Positions 1 to 8,122 of a stretch of DNA of 64,000 nt are shown piece after piece. Below the pieces are notes generated by a model. That model had not been told where the DNA came from. It was given only the letters and a program-made list of their open reading frames with translations, and ran no database searches. The position numbers and the translations under genes were made by a program. Source of the stretch: an uncultured Collinsella sp. (GTDB lineage: Bacteria > Actinomycetota > Coriobacteriia > Coriobacteriales > Coriobacteriaceae); the NCBI GenBank assembly GCA_934654605.1, contig CAKUGH010000002.1:8766-72765 (forward strand), written 5' to 3'. Position 1 is the stretch's first letter. The number at the start of each line of letters is the position of its first letter.

Positions 1-140
1 ATTTCTTTGGCGAGGATTGCGTCGAGGACGGCGTCGCTGATCTGGTCAGCGATCTTATCGGGATGACCTTCGGTCACCGACTCCGACGTAAATACAAAGG
101 ACCCGTGTTGGGGTGGGATGGAACGAAGTTCTTCTGACAT
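1..140 (-). CDS. metK: S-adenosylmethionine synthetase, N-terminal part (runs off the left edge)
   Basis: Only the first 46 codons are in the window. The complement of 1-140 reads [15 protein letters not shown] and then [20 protein letters not shown], the hallmark N-terminus of methionine adenosyltransferase, which makes S-adenosylmethionine from methionine and ATP in the cytoplasm. The conserved His of the EGHPDK motif, which acts in catalysis, is present. The ATG is preceded at good spacing by AAAGGA. The gene is divergent from gltX. A CCCGGCG/CGCCGGG hairpin (164-170 with 184-190) lies in its presumed leader. Nothing like a full SAM riboswitch is visible in the roughly 100 bases upstream. 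Confidence 0.95.
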   Translation of the reverse strand, partial: MSEELRSIPPQHGSFVFTSESVTEGHPDKIADQISDAVLDAILAKE

Positions 141-163
141 GATTGTCCTTTCAAATAACGTGT

Positions 164-190
164 CCCGGCGACCGTTACCATTCCGCCGGG
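164..190 (-). promoter_or_regulatory. Short leader hairpin upstream of metK
   Basis: Seven-base arms CCCGGCG (164-170) and CGCCGGG (184-190) form a GC-rich stem about 25 bases upstream of the metK start codon. There is no U-tract, so it is not an obvious terminator. Its role is unknown; it could affect leader stability or translation. Confidence 0.35.
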
Positions 191-250
191 CTCTCTATGC
201 AAGGGCACATCATAGCGCGTAAATCAAACATTCACACCCTTTCCGCACCT

Positions 251-340
251 ACTCATTGGGGACAGACTTAAATGACCAGCCTTACCTAAGTGCCGACAGG
301 TTGCCCAAAGGCTGGTCATTTAAGTCTGTCCCCAATGAGT
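251..340. repeat. Perfect 33-bp inverted repeat between metK and gltX
   Basis: Positions 251-283 are the exact reverse complement of 308-340, with a 24-base loop. The right arm is followed by a short tandem of CCCAATGAGTG. The palindrome lies in the divergent metK/gltX intergenic region, upstream of a TATACT that could be the gltX -10 (390-395). It resembles in design, but not in overall sequence, the palindromes at 5016-5117, 7661-7748 and 23185-23320; all contain a GGGAC core. Confidence 0.95.
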
Positions 341-435
341 GCCCAATGAGTGGGTCGGTGCCCTTTGTGCGGAGGTTGCTTTGATGCTTTATACTGGTGC
401 GGTTAGACATCCATCCTGCAATCGAGGAGATTTCC

Positions 436-1911
436 ATGGCATCAGACGTTCGCGTCCGCTTTGCACCCTCACCCACGGGCAAGCTGCACATCGGCGGCGC
501 CCGCACCGCTATCTATAACTGGGCTTTTGCCCGCGCAAACGGCGGCACGTTCATCCTGCGCATCGACGACACCGACCCCACTCGCTCCACCGATGAGAAT
601 ACGCAGATCATCCTGCGCGCCATGCGTTGGCTGGGCCTGGACTGGGACGAGGGCCCCGAGGTGGGCGGCGACTTTGGCCCCTACGCGCAGACCGAGCGCC
701 TGGACCTGTACAGGCAGGCTGCACAGAAGCTCTGGGACGAGGGCAAGGCCTACCCCTGCTTCTGCACCAAGGAACAGCTCGATGCTGACCGCAAGGCCGC
801 TCAGGAGCGCAAGGACCCCTTCCAGGGCTATCAGCGCCGCTGCCGCGATCTTGATCCCGAGGAGGCCCGCCGCCGCATCGAGGCCGGCGAGTCCTACGTC
901 CTGCGCATCAAGGTGCCCGAGGACCGCGGCGACGTCGTCATCCACGACGCCGTCCACGGTGAGGTGACCTTCGACGCCAAGGAGCTCGACGACTTCGTCA
1001 TCTTCCGCTCCGACGGCACGCCCACGTACAACTTCGCGACCGTCGTCGACGACGCCATGATGAAGATCACCCACGTCATCCGTGGCGACGACCACCTGTC
1101 CAACACCCCGCGTCAGGTCATGGTCTATGAGGCCCTCGGCGCGCCCGTGCCCACGTTCGCCCACATCTCCATGATCCTGGGTGCCGACGGTAAGAAGCTC
1201 TCCAAGCGCCACGGCGCCACTTCGGTGGAGGAGTACCGCGACGCCGGTTACCTGTCCGACGCCTTCGTCAACTACCTGGCGCTGCTCGGCTGGTCGCTCG
1301 ACGGCGAGACCACGATCATTCCGCGTGATGTTCTGGCCAGCAAGTTCTCGCTCGACCGCATCTCCAAGAACCCGGCGACCTTCGACCCCAAGAAGCTCGA
1401 CTGGGTCAATGCCGAGTACATCAACGGTATGTCCGACGCGCAGTTTGCCGACGAAGTCATGGTCCCCGAGCTGCATGAGGCGGGCCTCATTGAGGGTAAT
1501 GTCGAGTACGGCGAGGATTGGATTGACGCGCTTGCCGCCATCGTCAAGCCGCGCACCAAGATGCCTGCCGACGCCGTGACCGTCGCCGCTCCCATCTTCG
1601 CTACGGCCGAGACGCTCGAGTATGACGAGAAGTCCGTCAACAAGGGCCTGGCCAAGGAGGGCATGGGCGCCATCCTGGACGCCGCCAAGTCTGCGCTCGA
1701 GGGCGTGGACGAGTGGACGGCTGCCAACATCGACGCTGCGCTTGAGCCGCTGCCCGAGCAGATGGACCTCAAGAAGCGCGTGGTCTTCCAGGCCGTGCGC
1801 GTCGCCGTCTGCGGCAACATGGTGAGCCCTCCGCTGGGTGAGACCATGGCACTCGTCGGCCGCGACGACTGTCTGGCGCGCATCGACCGCGCCCGCACGA
1901 TGGCGCTGTAG
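436..1911 (+). CDS. gltX: Glutamate--tRNA ligase
   Basis: This 491-residue class I aminoacyl-tRNA synthetase charges tRNA-Glu with glutamate (and possibly tRNA-Gln, if an amidotransferase route exists). The HIGH-type motif is visible as APSPTGKLHIGG near the N-terminus and the KMSKS-type loop as GKKLSKRHGATS about residue 255. The length is normal for bacterial GltX. ATG 436 is preferred over the in-frame GTG at 397 because GAGGAGA lies eight bases upstream and the N-terminus MASDVRVRFAPSPTG is canonical. TATACT at 390-395 may be the -10 box. A hairpin terminator follows at 1935. Confidence 0.97.
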   Translation: MASDVRVRFAPSPTGKLHIGGARTAIYNWAFARANGGTFILRIDDTDPTRSTDENTQIILRAMRWLGLDWDEGPEVGGDFGPYAQTERLDLYRQAAQKLWDEGKAYPCFCTKEQLDADRKAAQERKDPFQGYQRRCRDLDPEEARRRIEAGESYVLRIKVPEDRGDVVIHDAVHGEVTFDAKELDDFVIFRSDGTPTYNFATVVDDAMMKITHVIRGDDHLSNTPRQVMVYEALGAPVPTFAHISMILGADGKKLSKRHGATSVEEYRDAGYLSDAFVNYLALLGWSLDGETTIIPRDVLASKFSLDRISKNPATFDPKKLDWVNAEYINGMSDAQFADEVMVPELHEAGLIEGNVEYGEDWIDALAAIVKPRTKMPADAVTVAAPIFATAETLEYDEKSVNKGLAKEGMGAILDAAKSALEGVDEWTAANIDAALEPLPEQMDLKKRVVFQAVRVAVCGNMVSPPLGETMALVGRDDCLARIDRARTMAL

Positions 1912-1934
1912 TAGCTGCGCAAACGCATGTATCC

Positions 1935-1966
1935 GAGCCCCGTTCACCCGAGCGGGGCTCTTGTTT
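1935..1966 (+). terminator. Rho-independent terminator after gltX
   Basis: GAGCCCCG (1935-1942) pairs with CGGGGCTC (1953-1960), followed by TTGTTT. It lies 23 bases after the gltX stop and before the priA ribosome binding site. Confidence 0.75.
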
Positions 1967-1999
1967 CTAAAGACGCATGGGATGGGAGGTACAGAGACT

Positions 2000-4453
2000 A
2001 TGACCGAGCAACTGTCACTGTTTGGTTCGCCTGAACTGGAGGAAGCTCCGAAGTCCGCGGCCCCTGCCGCCGCCCCGGTGCAGCCCGAGCCTGCGCCCGA
2101 ACCCATCGCCGCCTACGCAAGCGTGGTCCTGGACATTCCCACCCGTGCGCTGTCCGAGCCATTTGCCTACGGCATTTCGCAGTCGCTCGCCAACGAGGCC
2201 CAGATCGGCTCCACCGCCCTAGTTCATTTTGGCAACCGTGCGGCCGCGGGCTACATCGTCGACATTGCGCCCGAGATGGCCAACCTGCAAGGTAACGACG
2301 CTCTCGACCCCACGCGCATCAAGCCTATCGAGGCCATCCTCAGCAAGCCGCTCTTTAATGCCGAGGCCGCCCGCATTGCGCGCTGGATGAGCCGCGAGTA
2401 CGTCGCGACGCTTTCCGAGTGCCTGCGTCTGTTCCTGCCGCCGGGCGGAAGCCCACGCGTGGTCAAGTGTGATGACGGTGTGTGGACGGTTGAGCGACCC
2501 GCCGTCAAGCCCATCCAAAACCGTTGGGTCATGCTCACACCCGAGGGCTTCGACTACACGCCGCCCAAAACGGCGGTTCGCCAGCGCCAACTTATCGAGG
2601 CACTCCAGTGCGGCCCGGTCACGACGCGCGACCTCAACCTGCTCTACAACAGCATGTCTGCCACCATCAAGGCGCTCGAAAAACGCGGCGTCGTGGTCGT
2701 GGAGGAGCGCCGTGCCTGGCGTGGCTGCAGCGAGCAGACCACGCTGTCCTCGGCGAGCGGCAAGGCCCCGGTGGCGCTCACCAACGGTCAGCAGCAGGCG
2801 CTCGCGCAAATCGAGCGCGCACGCCTGGACGCTCACGGTGACGTGGTGTTCGTCGACGGCGTCACCGGTTCCGGCAAAACCGAGGTCTATCTCTCCGCCA
2901 TCGAGCGCGTGCTGGCCGCTGGCCGTTCGGCCTGCGTGCTCGTGCCCGAGATCTCGCTGACGGCCCAGACCGTCGGCCGCTTTCGCTCGCGTTTTGGCGA
3001 GACGGTCGCGGTCTTCCACTCGCGCCTCTCGGCCGGCGAGCGTTTGGACCAGTGGGACATGGTCGCCAGCGGTTCGGCCCGCGTGGTCGTGGGTGCCCGC
3101 TCGGCACTCTTTTGCCCGCTCAGCGACCTAGGCCTCATCATCATCGACGAGGAGCATGAGACCAGCTACAAGCAGGGTTCCAGCCCGCGTTACCATGCGC
3201 GCGAGGTGGCGGCCGAGATGGCGCGCCGCTATCGTTGTCCGCTTGTGCTGGGGTCGGCCACGCCCTCGGCCGAGGCGCTCGACCGCTGCCGCCGCGGCAC
3301 GTACAACGGCGCCACCTGGACGCGCGTCGAGATGCCCGAGCGCCCAGGGCATGCGGTGCTGCCTACGGTCCGCATCGCCGACCTGCGCCGTGAGTTCGCA
3401 CACGGTAGCCGCTCCATGTTCTCAAAACCGCTGATGGAAGGCCTTGAGCGCGTTGTCGAGCGTCGCGAGAAGGCTGTGCTCCTGCATAATCGTCGCGGCT
3501 TTGCGCCCTTCCTGATGTGCCGCGAGTGCGGCTGCGTGCCCACCTGCAACCACTGCTCCACCGCGCTCACGTACCACGAGCGCACGCACGCGCTGCAGTG
3601 CCACACCTGCGGATCGTCTTGGCGCGTTCAGCCCTATCCGGCGCCCACGAGCCGCTGCCCCAAGTGCGGCAGCCGCTACCTGGCGAAAATGGGCTTGGGC
3701 ACGCAGCAAATCGAAGACGCGCTGCACCAGATGCTGCCCGAGGACGTCGCCATCATCCGCATGGATGCCGATTCCACGCGCGGCAAGGACGCGCACAAAA
3801 AGCTGCTCGAGCAGTTTGATGCCGCCGATTGCGCCGTGCTGCTGGGCACCCAGATGATCGCCAAGGGCCTCGATTTTCCCGAGGTCACGCTCGTGGGCGT
3901 GGTCAATGCCGATTTTGCGTTGAAGCTGCCCGATTTTAGAGCAGGGGAGCGTGCCTACGATCTGCTGGAGCAGGTGGCGGGCCGCGCCGGCCGCGGCGAT
4001 CGCCCCGGTGAGGTTATCATCCAGACCTACCTGCCCGAGGACCCGGTCATTCGCGCCGTCGCCGAGCACGACCGCTCGATCTTTACCGACTACGACCTGG
4101 GCCAGCGTCGCGATGCTCTGTATCCGCCGTTCGTGCGCCTGGTCAACATCTTGGTGTGGTCGGCGAATCGAGACGATGCGCAGGACTACATCGGGCACAT
4201 CGCAAAGCTCCTCAAGCGCCGCTGGCATGCGGCCGCGCCCGACTTTTTGCGGGCGGGGAGCGCCGTGCCGCAGGTGCTGGGCCCGGCTTCGTGTGTAATC
4301 GAGAGAGCCAAGGACCGTTACCGCTTCCATCTGCTTGTAAAGTCGCCGGTAGGGTACCATGTCTCTGATGATATCGACGCCTGCCTTAAAGAGGTGGGCT
4401 CCGTGCGCGGCGTGAGCGTGAGCGTTGACGTCGACGCCTATGATTTGATGTAA
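2000..4453 (+). CDS. priA: Primosomal protein N' (replication restart helicase PriA)
   Basis: PriA is the 3'-to-5' DNA helicase that reloads the replisome at collapsed forks. The 817-residue product has an N-terminal DNA-binding region and then an SF2 helicase core: Walker A GVTGSGKTE about residue 290, DEEH about 383 and a VLGSATPS motif. A zinc-binding insert with paired cysteines (CRECGC, CNHC, CHTCG, CPKCG) lies at about 507-560. The C-terminal helicase lobe follows, with GTQMIAKGLDFP and QVAGRAGRGD. ATG 2000 is chosen because GGGAGG lies ten bases upstream. An upstream in-frame extension overlaps the gltX terminator and is not credible. The first 40 residues are Pro/Ala/Glu-rich and look disordered. 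def follows 18 bases after the stop, so the two are probably cotranscribed. Confidence 0.97.
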   Translation: MTEQLSLFGSPELEEAPKSAAPAAAPVQPEPAPEPIAAYASVVLDIPTRALSEPFAYGISQSLANEAQIGSTALVHFGNRAAAGYIVDIAPEMANLQGNDALDPTRIKPIEAILSKPLFNAEAARIARWMSREYVATLSECLRLFLPPGGSPRVVKCDDGVWTVERPAVKPIQNRWVMLTPEGFDYTPPKTAVRQRQLIEALQCGPVTTRDLNLLYNSMSATIKALEKRGVVVVEERRAWRGCSEQTTLSSASGKAPVALTNGQQQALAQIERARLDAHGDVVFVDGVTGSGKTEVYLSAIERVLAAGRSACVLVPEISLTAQTVGRFRSRFGETVAVFHSRLSAGERLDQWDMVASGSARVVVGARSALFCPLSDLGLIIIDEEHETSYKQGSSPRYHAREVAAEMARRYRCPLVLGSATPSAEALDRCRRGTYNGATWTRVEMPERPGHAVLPTVRIADLRREFAHGSRSMFSKPLMEGLERVVERREKAVLLHNRRGFAPFLMCRECGCVPTCNHCSTALTYHERTHALQCHTCGSSWRVQPYPAPTSRCPKCGSRYLAKMGLGTQQIEDALHQMLPEDVAIIRMDADSTRGKDAHKKLLEQFDAADCAVLLGTQMIAKGLDFPEVTLVGVVNADFALKLPDFRAGERAYDLLEQVAGRAGRGDRPGEVIIQTYLPEDPVIRAVAEHDRSIFTDYDLGQRRDALYPPFVRLVNILVWSANRDDAQDYIGHIAKLLKRRWHAAAPDFLRAGSAVPQVLGPASCVIERAKDRYRFHLLVKSPVGYHVSDDIDACLKEVGSVRGVSVSVDVDAYDLM

Positions 4454-4471
4454 CAACCCGAAAGGATGGCC

Positions 4472-5008
4472 ATGGAAGCCAACGGAATCGTACTGTCGCC
4501 CGACCCTCGTCTGCGCCAGGAGTGCGCCGTCATCGAGGAGATCACCCCGGCGATTGAGGCGCTTGCCGAGAAAATGAAGAAGATGATGTTTGACAACGGC
4601 GGTTGCGGCCTGGCCGCCCCGCAGATCGGTGAGCTCATTCAGCTCGTCACCATCGATTGCGACTACAGCGACAAGAACGACTACGACCCGTACGTGCTCA
4701 TCAACCCTGTCATTGTTGAGCAGAGCGACAACCTGGTGCCGTTTAGCGAGGGTTGCCTGTCCATTCCTGGCATTAGCTGCGAGATTGAGCGTCCCGATCA
4801 TGTCGTCGTCGAGGCGTATGACCTGGATGCCAACCTGATTCGCTACGAGGCCACGGGCGACCTGTTCTGCGTGTGCCTGCAGCACGAGATCGATCATCTG
4901 CACGGCAATACCATGTTCGAGCGACTCAAGCCGATGCAGAGGATCAAGGCCGTCAAGGAGTACCAGGACGCCCTGGCCCGCGGCGCTCGACCGGGCGAGA
5001 CGGAGTAG
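4472..5008 (+). CDS. def: Peptide deformylase
   Basis: This 178-residue metalloenzyme removes the N-formyl group from nascent proteins. All three family motifs are visible: GCGLAAPQIG about residue 50, EGCLSIPG (metal-ligand Cys) about 100, and QHEIDHLHG (two His ligands and the catalytic Glu) about 145. ATG 4472 is chosen because AAAGGA is seven bases upstream; the ATG at 4466 abuts that site. It follows priA closely, and fmt and rsmB lie downstream, the usual translation-linked neighbourhood. A very long inverted repeat starts eight bases after the stop. Confidence 0.96.
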   Translation: MEANGIVLSPDPRLRQECAVIEEITPAIEALAEKMKKMMFDNGGCGLAAPQIGELIQLVTIDCDYSDKNDYDPYVLINPVIVEQSDNLVPFSEGCLSIPGISCEIERPDHVVVEAYDLDANLIRYEATGDLFCVCLQHEIDHLHGNTMFERLKPMQRIKAVKEYQDALARGARPGETE

Positions 5009-5015
5009 GTCGTCC

Positions 5016-5117
5016 GTCCCTGGGGTTGGCCGCCTATATATCATCCCGTGCTCAAACATTCTCGCTTCGCTGCGAAACTGCGCGCGGGACGATATATAGG
5101 CGGCCAACCCCAGGGAC
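5016..5117. repeat. Long inverted repeat between def and fmt
   Basis: Positions 5016-5042 are the exact reverse complement of 5091-5117 (27 bp). After one mismatch the stem continues inward for several more pairs (TCCCG with CGGGA), and a small TCGC/GCGA hairpin sits near the centre. The outer edges carry GTCCCTGGGG. It is much longer than a normal terminator and has no terminal U-tract. Confidence 0.95.
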
Positions 5118-5193
5118 TACGTTATTCGGGGTCGGTTCGCCCGGGTGCCGTGGGCCAGGGAGGGGCGTCTTCGCTGATATTTGGTTTGTTGAG

Positions 5194-5220
5194 AGAGCTG
5201 CTTTTTATGCGGCTCTTTCT
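5194..5220 (+). terminator. Possible weak terminator before fmt
   Basis: AGAGCTGC (5194-5201) pairs with GCGGCTCT (5209-5216) through one G-U pair, followed by TTCTTTGG. It would separate priA-def from fmt-rsmB. The tail is poor in U, so this is tentative. Confidence 0.35.
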
Positions 5221-5332
5221 TTGGTTTTGGGTATATTTGTTCTTGTTGAACTGTTATTGCGGATGGGCTGGGGACTGGCTTTCCGCTGTTGTTTGTAGCC
5301 GTCTTGGCTCTGGTTTTGAGGAGACATTGGTT

Positions 5333-6253
5333 ATGCGTATTGTGTTTATGGGTACGCCGGATTTTGCGGTGCCTTCACTGACTTCGCTTGTTGAGGCTGG
5401 GAATGAGATTGCGCTTGTCGTTACTCGTCCCGATGCTGTTCGTGGGCGTGGTAAGAAGCTTGAGCCTTCTCCTGTTAAGGCCAAGGCGCTTGAGCTGGGG
5501 TTGCCGGTTGTTGAGGCCAATCGTATGACGCCTGAGGTTGTTGAGGCGCTCCAGGCTGCGCAGGCGGATATTTTCTGTGTGGCTGCCTATGGCTGCATTT
5601 TGCCTGATGAGGTGCTGCATATGGCGCCGCTTGGTATTGTGAATGTTCATGCGTCCTTGCTGCCTCGTTGGCGTGGCGCTGCTCCTATTCAGCGTGCCAT
5701 TCTTGCTGGTGATGAGGTTGCTGGCGTTTCCATTATGCGTATTGGGCATGGCGTGGATACCGGTGCTTATTGTGCTCAGGCTTCCACCTCGGTTGCCGGT
5801 AAGCATGCCGAGGCGCTTACGATGGAGCTTGGTGAGCTGGGCGGCAAGTTGCTCGCCGATACGCTTCCTTCGTTTACCGACGGTGCCGCTGTTTGGACCG
5901 AGCAGGATGAGGCGCTCGTTACCCATGCTGCCAAGATTTCCAAGCAGGAGATGCGTCTGGACCCTCAGATGGCGGCGCTCGATTGCGTTCGCCATGTGCT
6001 CGCTTCGTCCGATACCGCGCCTGCTCGTTGCGTGATTGCCGGCAAGACGGTGCGTGTGCTCGATACGGCGCCGGCTGATGTGTCGCTTGGCGAGGGTCAG
6101 GCGCTTGTTCAGGCCAAGCGTGTTTACCTGGGTCTTTCCGATGGTGCGGTTGAACTGCTCGAGGTTAAGCCCGATGGTAAGCGTGCCATGGCCGCTTCTG
6201 CCTGGGCTGCCGGCCTTCAGGGTGCCGATCTTACGTGGGGTGTTCTGTCATGA
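5333..6253 (+). CDS. fmt: Methionyl-tRNA formyltransferase
   Basis: Fmt formylates initiator Met-tRNA using 10-formyl-tetrahydrofolate. The 306-residue product begins MRIVFMGTPDFAVPSL, the canonical start. It contains the catalytic VNVHASLLPRWRGAAP stretch (Asn and His) near residue 105 and GHGVDTGAY (catalytic Asp) near 140. ATG 5333 is preferred over the long upstream in-frame extension, which runs through the palindrome; GAGGAGAC lies about nine bases upstream of this ATG. Codon use is notably T-rich at third positions compared with gltX and priA. The stop overlaps the rsmB start by four bases (ATGA), indicating translational coupling. Confidence 0.96.
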   Translation: MRIVFMGTPDFAVPSLTSLVEAGNEIALVVTRPDAVRGRGKKLEPSPVKAKALELGLPVVEANRMTPEVVEALQAAQADIFCVAAYGCILPDEVLHMAPLGIVNVHASLLPRWRGAAPIQRAILAGDEVAGVSIMRIGHGVDTGAYCAQASTSVAGKHAEALTMELGELGGKLLADTLPSFTDGAAVWTEQDEALVTHAAKISKQEMRLDPQMAALDCVRHVLASSDTAPARCVIAGKTVRVLDTAPADVSLGEGQALVQAKRVYLGLSDGAVELLEVKPDGKRAMAASAWAAGLQGADLTWGVLS

Positions 6254-7650
6254 GTAAGCTTTCCCCCGCACGCAAACTTGCGCTCGATGTGTTGATGGAG
6301 GCCGATCGCCGCGGTATGTACGCACGCGACGTGTTGTCTTCCCGCGCTTCCGCCAAGGCCATTGACCAGCGCGATTCCGCTTTTGCCGCTCGTTTGGCGC
6401 TCGGTGTTGCCGCCACTCAGGGCATTTTGGACGAACTGCTCGATCAGTTTTTGGATAAGCCCAAAAAGGTCGCGCCGCGTGTTCGCATGGCGCTTCGCAT
6501 CTCGGCCTTCGAGATGCTCTATCTGCATACGCCGGGTCGCGTAGCCGTAAGCCAGGGTGTTGAGCTGGTGCGCAGCGGCGCTAAGTCTGCCGCTGGCCTT
6601 GCCAATGCCGTGCTGCATAAGGTAGCGGATAACGTTGAGGACTTTGCCACGGCATCCGATGTGGATGAGTCCGAGCGCCGGTTAGTTCGCCTGTCGCGCC
6701 TGATGGGTCTGCCGCGCTGGCTCTGCGCCCGCATTATGGCGTCGTTCGACACGCCCGAGGGCGCGCTCAACTTTGCCGGCAATCTGGCGCCTGCGCCGCT
6801 CGCCCTGCACGAGAATGCGTTTGCGACCAAGCCCGATCCGTATATCTCGCAGCTCGTAGCGCCTGTCTTCCCGGGCTGCCATGCTCCGGTCGATGCGCAG
6901 GTCACGGTTGCTTCGGGCGTGTTTGAGCGTGCGGCGGCCGTGGCGTCGGACCTGAATGCTCAGCTTATCGCTACTGCGGCGACTCGTCCCGGCCGTTGCT
7001 TGGAGATCGGAGCCGGTCGTGGCACGAAGACCTATGTGATGATGTGCCAGGCCAAGCGTGCCGGCTACGAGCGCCAGCATACTGCGCTCGACCTGCATGA
7101 TCGCAAGTGCGATCAGAATCTCGCGCGCCTGCATAAGGCGGGTATTTCGGGCGTTCGTACGGTTTCGGGCGATGCGTGCGAGCTCGATGAAGTGCTTACT
7201 TCCTTTGATGCCATGCTCGGTGAGCCTGCCCTGTTCGACACGGTGTTTATCGATGCGCCGTGCTCTGGCACCGGTACCATGCGCCGTCACCCCGAGATTC
7301 CGTGGCGTTTGACCGAGAACGATGTGACGCGCGAGCTGCCCAAGCTGCAGTTGACGATGCTTAAGGAAGCAGCCGCGCGCGTGGCTGCCGGCGGTGAACT
7401 TATATACGCCACCTGCTCGGTCTTTGACGATGAGAATACGCAGGTCGTGGATGCCTTCCTGGCTTCTCCCGAGGGCGAGGGCTTTACCGTGGCGCCGCTC
7501 TCCGAAGCTCAGATTCTGCAACTGTCCGAATATGACCACGCCAAGAGCCTCGTCACCCTGCGCCAAAACGACCGAGGCCTCTTCCAAAGCGTCCCCGTAA
7601 ACGCCGACTCCTACGACGGCCACTTCTGCGCCAGACTCGTCCGCAACTAA
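6250..7650 (+). CDS. rsmB: 16S rRNA m5C967 methyltransferase (RsmB/Sun family)
   Basis: The 466-residue protein has an N-terminal NusB-like RNA-binding domain (about 1-140) and a C-terminal Rossmann methyltransferase domain. The SAM-binding motif reads CLEIGAGRGTKTY about residue 250. The two catalytic cysteines of m5C methyltransferases are in DAPCSGTGTMRR and YATCSVFDDEN. It is coupled to fmt by an ATGA overlap, a common fmt-rsmB pairing. Third-position usage drifts from T-rich at the 5' end to C-rich at the 3' end. A 40-bp perfect palindrome begins ten bases after the stop. Confidence 0.93.
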   Translation: MSKLSPARKLALDVLMEADRRGMYARDVLSSRASAKAIDQRDSAFAARLALGVAATQGILDELLDQFLDKPKKVAPRVRMALRISAFEMLYLHTPGRVAVSQGVELVRSGAKSAAGLANAVLHKVADNVEDFATASDVDESERRLVRLSRLMGLPRWLCARIMASFDTPEGALNFAGNLAPAPLALHENAFATKPDPYISQLVAPVFPGCHAPVDAQVTVASGVFERAAAVASDLNAQLIATAATRPGRCLEIGAGRGTKTYVMMCQAKRAGYERQHTALDLHDRKCDQNLARLHKAGISGVRTVSGDACELDEVLTSFDAMLGEPALFDTVFIDAPCSGTGTMRRHPEIPWRLTENDVTRELPKLQLTMLKEAAARVAAGGELIYATCSVFDDENTQVVDAFLASPEGEGFTVAPLSEAQILQLSEYDHAKSLVTLRQNDRGLFQSVPVNADSYDGHFCARLVRN

Positions 7651-7660
7651 TGCGGAGCCC

Positions 7661-7748
7661 CAAGGGCAGCTAATTTGGGACGGGGCTTTTTTGACTACCC
7701 CGCTTGCAGGGTAGTCAAAAAAGCCCCGTCCCAAATTAGCTGCCCTTG
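7661..7748. repeat. Perfect 40-bp inverted repeat after rsmB
   Basis: Positions 7661-7700 are the exact reverse complement of 7709-7748 with an eight-base loop. Each arm carries TTTGGGACGGGG followed by a T6 tract. The structure would form a hairpin far longer than needed for termination and is followed at once by an ordinary bidirectional terminator, so termination is not an obvious reason for it. Confidence 0.97.
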
Positions 7749-7755
7749 CAATAGC

Positions 7756-7795
7756 AAATGGCCCCGCCATCGGTGTTGATCGCGGGGCCATTTTT
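7756..7795. terminator. Bidirectional terminator between rsmB and the FmdB-like gene
   Basis: AAATGGCCCCGC (7756-7767) pairs with GCGGGGCCATTT (7782-7793). The arms supply a U-tract on both strands, which suits the convergent genes on either side. Confidence 0.85.
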
Positions 7796-7797
7796 CC

Positions 7798-8034
7798 TTA
7801 GTGGTTGTGCGGGCAGTTAGCACAGCAGCCGCTGGTGGCGCTGGTGCTGGAACCGCCGCTGCGCTGATCGGTGTTGTAGAAGCCACTGCCTTCAAATTTG
7901 ATGCCGCTGGCCGAGAACGTCTTGGATGCCGGAGCACCGCAGCTGGGGCACACGACCTCGGGGGTCTCGGACATGGGATGTTCAACCTCAAACACGTTGC
8001 CGCAGCTCGAGCACTTGTAATCGTAGCGCGCCAT
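7798..8034 (-). CDS. FmdB-family zinc ribbon protein
   Basis: A 78-residue protein beginning MARYDYKCSSCGNVFEV with a second pair in VCPSCGAP: four cysteines forming the zinc ribbon typical of the FmdB/CxxC_CxxC_SSSS regulatory protein family. The C-terminus is Gly/Ser-rich and ends in further Cys and His residues (CCANCPHNH), which might bind another metal. AAAGGAAG precedes the ATG. The family's function is not established; it has been suggested to be regulatory. It stands alone between two convergent or unrelated units. Confidence 0.85.
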   Translation of the reverse strand: MARYDYKCSSCGNVFEVEHPMSETPEVVCPSCGAPASKTFSASGIKFEGSGFYNTDQRSGGSSTSATSGCCANCPHNH

Positions 8035-8122
8035 AGTACTTCCTTTTCAGCACAAAGCGGGCAGATCGCTCTGCCCGCATAAATTCAAACGTCTGTAACT
8101 GTACCCTATATCGGGGGTTTTA

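Noticed and set aside
141-250. SAM riboswitch in front of metK
   Set aside because: The leader is short and only one simple hairpin is visible; the conserved SAM-I core was not found.
469-2106. Long leftward open frame across gltX
   Set aside because: Antisense shadow of a GC-rich gene; the forward strand encodes a complete glutamyl-tRNA synthetase and the shadow has no recognisable domain.
3422-5107. Leftward 561-codon frame across priA and def
   Set aside because: It spans two well-supported genes and half of a palindrome; the composition is that of a complementary-strand artefact.
5048-5332. In-frame N-terminal extension of fmt with a hydrophobic stretch
   Set aside because: It starts within the palindrome, and the family begins exactly at the ATG with a ribosome binding site at 5333.
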